Origin: an uncultured Cyclobacteriaceae bacterium
GTDB taxonomy: Bacteria > Bacteroidota > Bacteroidia > Cytophagales > Cyclobacteriaceae
Direction of reading: 5' to 3'
DNA length: 64,000 bases
NCBI GenBank assembly: GCA_937146645.1
Contig: CAKZRQ010000017.1
Coordinates: forward strand, 124,001-188,000
Part shown: positions 57,464 through 64,000 of the stretch, piece after piece
How the letters are laid out: each line of letters opens with the position of its first letter
How positions within the stretch are numbered: position 1 is the stretch's first letter
Position numbers and translations under genes: made by a program
Notes under the pieces: model-generated
The model's input: only the letters and a program-made list of their open reading frames with translations
The model's database searches: none
What the model was told of the DNA's origin: nothing

Positions 57464-59734
57464 ATGTTTAAGAAAAAGATTTCCTACGCCTTTCTTGCTT
57501 TAGCCATTGTCATCAGTGCAGGAATTATAATAATTCGGCCAGTTCCCGAATTCAATTATGATTTCGAGCAATTTTTTCCGCAGGATGACGAAGATCTTGA
57601 TTTCTACGAGGGATTTAAGCGAGAATTTGAAAATGACAATGATTACCTGCTTTTAGCAATTGGTAATCCAGAGGGGAACTGGCTCGATTCTGCATTTTTA
57701 GAGGATGCCCTGGTTGCTCAGAACCGGATAAATGATATTCTTCTGATTGATACCGTGGTTAGTGTCCTGAATGCAAAAAGGCCCATCATAGGAGTGTTTG
57801 GAGTTACTTACAGGCCGGTTTTGAGTTGGAATTCACCAGGTGCATTATCCACTTTTTCTGAAGACTTAGATTTCTATCGTGGAGGATTGGTTTCTCAGGA
57901 TGGTGAGAGTTTTCTCATGTTGATAAAAAATGAGCAAAACATAAATAAAGAAGAAGGAGATCTGGTTTATGGCCAAATCCAAAAAATCTTAAAAGAAGAA
58001 GGGATCGAGCCCATTGCCATCGCTGGGAAAATTCAGGCCCAAGGTGATTTTATTAAGCTTATGGAATCTGAGTTTAGTCTGTTTTTAGGCATCTCATTTT
58101 CTCTCATTCTTATAGTTCTGGCTTTAATCTATAGAAGCTGGTCTGGTGTATTTATACCGATCATTGTTCTAGCTTTTGGAGTGGTTTGGGCATTTGCGAT
58201 GATCATTATAGGAGGTCGGTCTTTGGATGTGATGTCGGTAATGCAGCCCACTATTTTCTTGATTGTTGGTATGAGTGGACTTATTCATTTCTTTACACAT
58301 CTTGCTAAACAGCTACGAAAAGAGGAAAAAGATCCTTCTATCGAGAAGGTGTTTAAGGAGTTAGTCACACCGGTGGGACTGACTATTTTGACTACTGGTC
58401 TTGGTTTTATATCCCTTTATTTCACCACTATACCCGCGTTGAAGTCTTTTGGACTGAGTACCGGATTAGGGATTTTTGTGATTTTCGGGTCGATTATCCT
58501 TATTACTCCGGGACTGTTGTATCTATTCCCTGTAACCCTTGGAGTTACCAGGAGAAAGCCAAAGAATTCAATCCTAATTACTTGGTTTCAGTGGATTTTG
58601 GAAAAAAGAAGATTTGTCATCTACTCTTTCCTATCCATATCCATTCTTTTCTTTTTTCTTGGAAGTCAGGTGAAGATCAATGGTTTCCTTTTAGATAGTC
58701 TTCCTAAGGATCATCCAATTCAACTAGACATTAGCTTTTTTGATAATCAATATGGAGGGTCTAACCCACTTGAAATTCAAATAGATTGTGTGGAGGAAAA
58801 TGGAAGTTTGCTTGACTTAAATAGCTTAAAAGAAATCGACAAGATTGAAACCGAGTTAGTCAGACTCTTTGGTGATCGTAAATTGATTTCTCCGGTTTCT
58901 GCTCTCAAAGCTTTGAATCAAGCACAAAATCAGGGTAGTATAAATGCATTCAGATTTCCTTCTGAAGGACAATTCTTAAGGTTGGAAAGATATTTACCGA
59001 GGGTAGTTTCAAGAATTGGAGAGGGCTACTTATCCGAAGATCAAAAAACAGGAAGGATTTCGGGTAGGTTACCTGATCTTGGAAGTTTTGAAATGAACCG
59101 CAAACGTGATGAATTCAATCAGTTTATTAAGGAGAAGATAGATTCTAATATTATCCATGTCCGGTGGACAGGTACATCTTTCTTAATTGATAAAGGTCAT
59201 GAATCAGTCACTTGGCAAATGGTGAGGGGGCTTGGAGTAGCATTTTTGCTAGTTGGACTGATTGCCGGTGTTTTGTTTCGTTCTTGGAGAATAGCTTTCA
59301 TTCTCTTGATACCAAATTTTTTCCCCTTGATCATGATGGCTGGAATTATGTTTTTGTTTGGAATTGAGTTTAAGCTTTCTACCGCCATATTATTTTCTGT
59401 GGCCTTCGGAATTGCGGTTGATGATAGTATTCATTTCATGACAAGACTGCGATTTGAACTTAATCATGGAAGAAGTCTGCTATATGCGATAAAACGAACG
59501 TTTCTTGAGACTGGATATGCCATAGCCTTAACCACGTTGGTTTTGGTCTCAGGCTTTGGAGTTTTGGCTTTTAGTCAATTTGAAGTCACCTATTTCACAG
59601 GAGTTTTAATTTCCTTATCCTTAATTTTTGCTTTGTTGGCGGATTTGATTCTATTACCCGTTATGCTTTTGCCAATGAAAAGAGTGTGGGAAGCAAAAAC
59701 TCAATCAAGACGAAAAGAGGCAGATACAGGGTAA
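57464..59734 (+). CDS. MMPL/RND-superfamily transporter
   Basis: Two TM bundles; QPTIFLIVGMSGLIHFFTHL and SVAFGIAVDDSIHFMTRLRFEL. Confidence 0.88.
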   Translation: MFKKKISYAFLALAIVISAGIIIIRPVPEFNYDFEQFFPQDDEDLDFYEGFKREFENDNDYLLLAIGNPEGNWLDSAFLEDALVAQNRINDILLIDTVVSVLNAKRPIIGVFGVTYRPVLSWNSPGALSTFSEDLDFYRGGLVSQDGESFLMLIKNEQNINKEEGDLVYGQIQKILKEEGIEPIAIAGKIQAQGDFIKLMESEFSLFLGISFSLILIVLALIYRSWSGVFIPIIVLAFGVVWAFAMIIIGGRSLDVMSVMQPTIFLIVGMSGLIHFFTHLAKQLRKEEKDPSIEKVFKELVTPVGLTILTTGLGFISLYFTTIPALKSFGLSTGLGIFVIFGSIILITPGLLYLFPVTLGVTRRKPKNSILITWFQWILEKRRFVIYSFLSISILFFFLGSQVKINGFLLDSLPKDHPIQLDISFFDNQYGGSNPLEIQIDCVEENGSLLDLNSLKEIDKIETELVRLFGDRKLISPVSALKALNQAQNQGSINAFRFPSEGQFLRLERYLPRVVSRIGEGYLSEDQKTGRISGRLPDLGSFEMNRKRDEFNQFIKEKIDSNIIHVRWTGTSFLIDKGHESVTWQMVRGLGVAFLLVGLIAGVLFRSWRIAFILLIPNFFPLIMMAGIMFLFGIEFKLSTAILFSVAFGIAVDDSIHFMTRLRFELNHGRSLLYAIKRTFLETGYAIALTTLVLVSGFGVLAFSQFEVTYFTGVLISLSLIFALLADLILLPVMLLPMKRVWEAKTQSRRKEADTG

Positions 59735-60738
59735 TGATCTGAGTAATCGACTTCTCGATGTGTTTTGAAATTGGTAGCCTTCAACTCAGGCGAACTGAAA
59801 ATATGATCGATTCTGAGGAAAAATAAGATTCGGTTGTAAGTAAAACCAAAGCCCCTTCCAGCCACTTCGAACGCATTAAGTAAACTTTCGGATAGCTTAA
59901 AGTAAGTGTAGGAATATGGTATTTCATTTAAATCCCCTAAAAGTATAATAGGGTGAGGACTAAATCTAATGTGCTCTACCAAAACTTTCAATTGCCTACT
60001 ACGGGTAAGGCTACCTCGATGCAGCTTTCCCAGAGTCTGCCTATAGTTATCTCTTACACCTTCTATATCTTCCAATAACTCTGATTGGATTTTCATGGAT
60101 TCAAGATGGGTATTGTATACTCTTATTGTATCCTGATTCACCAGTACATCGGCGAAAATTGCACCGTTAGATCGTTCATTATCAAAAACTTTTCCTTCGT
60201 TGATTATTGGGTATTTTGAAAATATTGCTAGTCCATAGGATCTTTTATCAGGATCACCATCGATCACGTGATAGCTCTGCTCTAATGCCATATCCTCACC
60301 TAAAATTTTCAAGGCGTTGCGACTAGAAGAGGTTTTATCATTATAGAACTCCTGGAATACCTTAATCTCGGCAGGATGGTCTTGAATCCATTTGAATACA
60401 TTCGGGTCGAATGACCCACCTGATATCCTTCTCTTGTAATCAAATAGATGAGCGTTATATGTTAAAACACGGATTGAGGTGTCTGAGTCTTCTTTTCGTG
60501 GATTCAGTTGAAAAGTGATAGCCGCGAATTTATACCCAATTATTAGGACTGCGAGTGGAATGAAAGCTGATTTTCTCCAAGATAAAATGCCTATGCATAA
60601 AAGAAGAAGGTTCAGCAACCAAACTACGGGAATAAAAAATGGGAGTAATCCTACATAAGGAAAATGCTCAGGAGAAATATAAACACTGGAAAACATCCCA
60701 AGACTAACAATACCAATAGCAATGTAGAAATACTTCAT
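59701..60738 (-). CDS. Membrane-anchored endonuclease/exonuclease/phosphatase-family protein
   Basis: N-terminal TM helices; VLTYNAHLFDY, VFQEFYND, YNTHLES, ILLGDLNEIPYSYTY, HREVDYSDHYPVSASF. Confidence 0.9.
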   Translation of the reverse strand: MKYFYIAIGIVSLGMFSSVYISPEHFPYVGLLPFFIPVVWLLNLLLLCIGILSWRKSAFIPLAVLIIGYKFAAITFQLNPRKEDSDTSIRVLTYNAHLFDYKRRISGGSFDPNVFKWIQDHPAEIKVFQEFYNDKTSSSRNALKILGEDMALEQSYHVIDGDPDKRSYGLAIFSKYPIINEGKVFDNERSNGAIFADVLVNQDTIRVYNTHLESMKIQSELLEDIEGVRDNYRQTLGKLHRGSLTRSRQLKVLVEHIRFSPHPIILLGDLNEIPYSYTYFKLSESLLNAFEVAGRGFGFTYNRILFFLRIDHIFSSPELKATNFKTHREVDYSDHYPVSASFRLD

Positions 60739-60948
60739 TTAAGCAGAAAACGCCGAATAAGGGTGTAAGTTGTAAAAACTAATGTTAAGGTAAATAACGA
60801 GATTTAAGATTGTTCCTGGCAACCTTCAAATTTCAGCAGCGTTTGCTTTCAAGGATTATACCAATAGCCTAATTCATAACATTTTATTCTTTTTTTGATT
60901 CAGGCAGAGATTTTGCTTGACCAATACTTTAAAAATTGACCACAAGCC

Positions 60949-61518
60949 ATGAAAAAAACTAAACTAATTTTGCCTTCCCTTGCTCTGGCTGCTAGTATTT
61001 CAAGTTGTGATCCTAAAGCTGCTGAAAATTCAGAAGCTAATTCTTCTAGTGAGGAAGTAGCGATGTCTGAAGAAGAGCAAAGGCAAAGTCCACTAAAGAA
61101 AATATCTGGTGAGATTAATGGAAAGAAAATTAATCTTCAATACGGAGCCCCCTCTGTCAAGAACAGAGAAATTTGGGGTGATCTAGTACCTTTTGATGTT
61201 GTTTGGCGTACGGGAGCTAATGAGGCTACTTTCATCGAAATCGTTGATCCGATTCAGGTGGAAGGTAAGACTTTGGAACCTGGTAAGTATTCCCTTTTCA
61301 CCATTCCCAAAGAAACCGGTCCCTGGACAGTTATTTTTAATTCTGATTGGGACTTAGAACATGGTCATTTTCAATATAATGAGAATAATGACGTTCTACG
61401 AGTTACTGCAAGTCCTTCCAAAGGAGATGATGCTCAAGAGATGCTTTCTTTCGAAATAGCTGATCCAGGAATTATTTTGAAATGGGAGAAGGTAACTCTC
61501 CCAATAAGCATTGAATAA
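60949..61518 (+). CDS. DUF2911-domain lipoprotein
   Basis: SSCDP lipobox-like; INLQYGAPSVKNREIWGDLVPFDVVWRTGANEATFIEI. Confidence 0.88.
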   Translation: MKKTKLILPSLALAASISSCDPKAAENSEANSSSEEVAMSEEEQRQSPLKKISGEINGKKINLQYGAPSVKNREIWGDLVPFDVVWRTGANEATFIEIVDPIQVEGKTLEPGKYSLFTIPKETGPWTVIFNSDWDLEHGHFQYNENNDVLRVTASPSKGDDAQEMLSFEIADPGIILKWEKVTLPISIE

Positions 61519-61552
61519 ATAATGGCCTCCTGTCTGGAGGCTTATTTATTTA
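61515..61552 (+). terminator. Intrinsic terminator
   Basis: taaataaTGGCCTCCTGTCTGGAGGCttatttattt. Confidence 0.6.
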
Positions 61553-61632
61553 TTGATCAAAAAACACTCATACAAGGATTAAGGAATCGATCAATTCAGT
61601 ATTTTTGTTGGATTCACTCCAACTTGAATTAG

Positions 61633-64000
61633 ATGAAATACATTTCATTGATTGTTTCGCTCATCCTTTCCATAGGGTTTGCGGTTTTAATTTCCCGACC
61701 CATTGATTCTGTTCCTCCTCTCGCTGGCCTACTTGACCCCAACCATGGGTTTTGGCAAAATACATTGAGCGAAGACCAAATTGCAGAAGATGAAATAGAC
61801 CTCGAAAACCTATCTGCTCCGGTTAAAGTCATTTATGACGAGGATTTAATCCCTCATGTGTTCGCTGAAAATGAGTTAGATCTTTATCGAGCGCAGGGTT
61901 ATATCACAGCTCAGCATAGACTTTGGCAAATGGAGTTTCAGACGCATGCAGCAGCGGGTCGTCTTTCTGAGATTGTTGGGCCAGTAGCTATTGAGCTGGA
62001 TAGAATGAACAGGAGAAAAGGCTTGGCCTTTGGAGCTGAAAAAGGTCTCGCTGGAATGAGCTCTCAGCCTGAAGTCGAAGCTATCCTTGAGGCTTTTTCT
62101 GATGGAGTGAATCAATACATTAATAGCTTGTCAAGTGCTACACTTCCGGTGGAGTACAAAATCCTTAATTATCGTCCAGAGCCATGGACTCCATACAAAT
62201 CTGCATTGCTGCTGAAGTACATGGCTGATATGCTCATGGGAGATGCCGACCTCCAGTTTTCTAACCTCAGAAAAATTCTTGGTCAGGAGATGGTAGATAA
62301 GTTATTTCCTTACTTCCCAGAAGATAATGATCCTGTGATCGAGGCTGAGAGAGTTTGGGCGTTTGAACCCATAGAAATTCAAGCTCCTGATAGTACGACT
62401 TATCCAGATGACTTATTAGTTTTAGATCCCTTACCAGCACCTGAGCCAGGGATAGGATCGAATAATTGGGCTGTTGCAGGAAGTAAGACCAAAAGTGGTC
62501 GTCCCATCCTGGCAAATGATCCTCACTTAGGTTTGAATTTGCCTTCGATTTGGTATTCCATGCAGTTGACCACTCCTGAACATAGTGTAAAAGGAGCGAC
62601 CTTGCCAGGTGCGATCGGAGTAATCTCAGGGTTCAACGAAAATATTGCTTGGGGAGTGACCAATGCCACAAAAGACGCAAGGGATTGGTATAAAATTACT
62701 TTCAAAGACGAATCTAGAAGACAGTACAAATTCGGCGAAGAATGGAGAGACACCGAGTTTAGAATAGAGGAAATAAAGGTTAAAGGTCAAGAGTCATTTA
62801 TTGATACGGTAGTTTATACTCATTATGGGCCAGTCGTGTACGACAAAACATTCAGATCAGATAGACAGGATGTTAATTTTTCTCTGAAGTGGACAGCGCA
62901 TGACGAATCTCAAGAGGTCAAAACCTTCATCTTGATGAATAAGGCAAAAAATCATGATGACTACAATGCCGCCTTAGATAACTACATAGCTCCTCCACAG
63001 AACTTTGTTTTTGCTGCTAAGGACGGAGATATAGCCATGAGAATTCAGGGTAAATTCCCAGTGAAATGGGAAGGACAGGGACGATTCTTCATGGATGGCG
63101 CTGACCCTTTAATGGACTGGCAAGCATATATTCCTTTTGATCAGAATGCTAGTACTTTAAATCCGGAAAGAGGGTTTGTTTCTTCTGCAAATCAACATCC
63201 TGTGGATCCTTCGTATCCATATTTTGTTTGGGACAGAAGCTACGAGCATTATAGAAATAGGAGACTCAATAATCAGCTTCGGCAAATGAATGATATTACA
63301 GTCGATGACATGAAGGCTCTGCAGTTTGATGATTATTATTTGCACGCAGCGGAAGCTTTGCCAGTAATGATGGAACTTTTGGATGAATCCAAATTCGATT
63401 CAGATGATGCCAAAAAATATATTCAAGAGTTGAAATCATGGGATTTTTATGCGGACCCTAATCAGAAAGCGCCGACATTATTCTATATCTGGTGGGATAA
63501 GGTGGATGATGAGGTCTGGAAAGAATGGTATGCATGGGATGCTCCTATTACAACTCCGAACAATTATCAAATGGTGTCCCTTATGAAGAATGAGCCAGAT
63601 TCAGAAATATTTGATCATGGTAATACAGAAAATGTGGAGAATGCCTCGACTCATGTGAATGCTGGATTTGAAAGCATGTTAGCTAGAATGGCAGAGTGGG
63701 AAGCAGAAGAAGGCGATTATTCTTGGGCAAACTACAAAAGGACAAGCGTAAGACATCTTGTTCCTCAGTTTGAGTCCTTCTCAGTTTCAAACGTCTACAC
63801 GGGTGGGGGCCGCGGTATTTTAAATGCAACTAGCGAAAGACACGGTGCATCCTGGAGGATGGTAGTTGAGCTGGGTGAACAGCCGAATGCCTATGGGATT
63901 TACCCAGGAGGGCAGTCTGGTAATCCCGGAAGTCGCTTTTATTCAAACATGATCAATCGATGGTCTAAGGGAGAGTATATTGATTTTTCACTCCGAAGCG
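61633..64000 (+). CDS. Penicillin acylase (Ntn-hydrolase) family protein, truncated by the window edge
   Basis: ATG at 61633; MKYISLIVSLILSIGFAVLISRPIDSVPPLAGLLDPNHGFWQ..., DEDLIPHVFAENELDLYRAQGYITAQHRLWQMEF, EPGIGSNNWAVAGSKTKSGRPILANDPHLGL. Absent from the ORF track because no stop lies inside the window. Confidence 0.92.
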   Translation, partial: MKYISLIVSLILSIGFAVLISRPIDSVPPLAGLLDPNHGFWQNTLSEDQIAEDEIDLENLSAPVKVIYDEDLIPHVFAENELDLYRAQGYITAQHRLWQMEFQTHAAAGRLSEIVGPVAIELDRMNRRKGLAFGAEKGLAGMSSQPEVEAILEAFSDGVNQYINSLSSATLPVEYKILNYRPEPWTPYKSALLLKYMADMLMGDADLQFSNLRKILGQEMVDKLFPYFPEDNDPVIEAERVWAFEPIEIQAPDSTTYPDDLLVLDPLPAPEPGIGSNNWAVAGSKTKSGRPILANDPHLGLNLPSIWYSMQLTTPEHSVKGATLPGAIGVISGFNENIAWGVTNATKDARDWYKITFKDESRRQYKFGEEWRDTEFRIEEIKVKGQESFIDTVVYTHYGPVVYDKTFRSDRQDVNFSLKWTAHDESQEVKTFILMNKAKNHDDYNAALDNYIAPPQNFVFAAKDGDIAMRIQGKFPVKWEGQGRFFMDGADPLMDWQAYIPFDQNASTLNPERGFVSSANQHPVDPSYPYFVWDRSYEHYRNRRLNNQLRQMNDITVDDMKALQFDDYYLHAAEALPVMMELLDESKFDSDDAKKYIQELKSWDFYADPNQKAPTLFYIWWDKVDDEVWKEWYAWDAPITTPNNYQMVSLMKNEPDSEIFDHGNTENVENASTHVNAGFESMLARMAEWEAEEGDYSWANYKRTSVRHLVPQFESFSVSNVYTGGGRGILNATSERHGASWRMVVELGEQPNAYGIYPGGQSGNPGSRFYSNMINRWSKGEYIDFSLRS

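Noticed and set aside
1-64000. Mobile element, integrase, transposase, restriction or known anti-phage system
   Set aside because: None of the translated ORFs shows transposase, recombinase, restriction or defence-family motifs.

Overview
The window is a Bacteroidetes-type chromosome segment, probably Cytophagales/Cyclobacteriaceae (inferred from gene content, TAnnTTTG promoter boxes and abundant Bacteroidetes outer-membrane families). It is almost fully coding and mostly housekeeping or envelope genes. Main blocks: (i) esterases, an AI-2E-type permease, an AgcS symporter and a GH25 lipoprotein (1-6.5 kb); (ii) a compact minus-strand carbohydrate operon with a GH149/GH94-like glycoside phosphorylase, a GH17-like lipoprotein, a second TIM-barrel glycosidase lipoprotein and a GPH/MFS transporter (6.7-13.9 kb); (iii) tRNA-Pro(TGG) and tRNA-Ser(GCT) followed by a tandem array of tRNA-Pro-derived remnants whose stem-loops are replaced by GC-rich palindromes (14.16-14.76 kb); (iv) a PAS protein with a degenerate histidine-kinase box and a solo LytTR regulator, queA, menC-like, lactonase and ppc (15.4-24.9 kb); (v) a long minus-strand series of outer-membrane genes (BamA/TamA-like, porin, DUF4136, OmpA, PAP2, hemF; 24.9-42.4 kb); (vi) TrmH-type methyltransferase, SBF transporter, acyl-CoA-binding protein and gltA; (vii) a complete sufBCDSE + DUF59 + bacilliredoxin operon (45.9-51.9 kb); (viii) Lrp, S9 peptidase, thyA, MMPL/RND transporter, endo/exonuclease, DUF2911 and a truncated penicillin acylase. 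The observations most worth follow-up are the tRNA-Pro remnant array, a perfect 19-bp inverted repeat placed on the start region of a BamA-like gene, the predicted beta-glucan phosphorolysis operon, the pseudo-histidine-kinase, and a perfect 26-bp palindrome upstream of a small orphan ORF. No CRISPR array, rRNA, transposase or prophage was seen. All family assignments come from reading motifs, with no database search.
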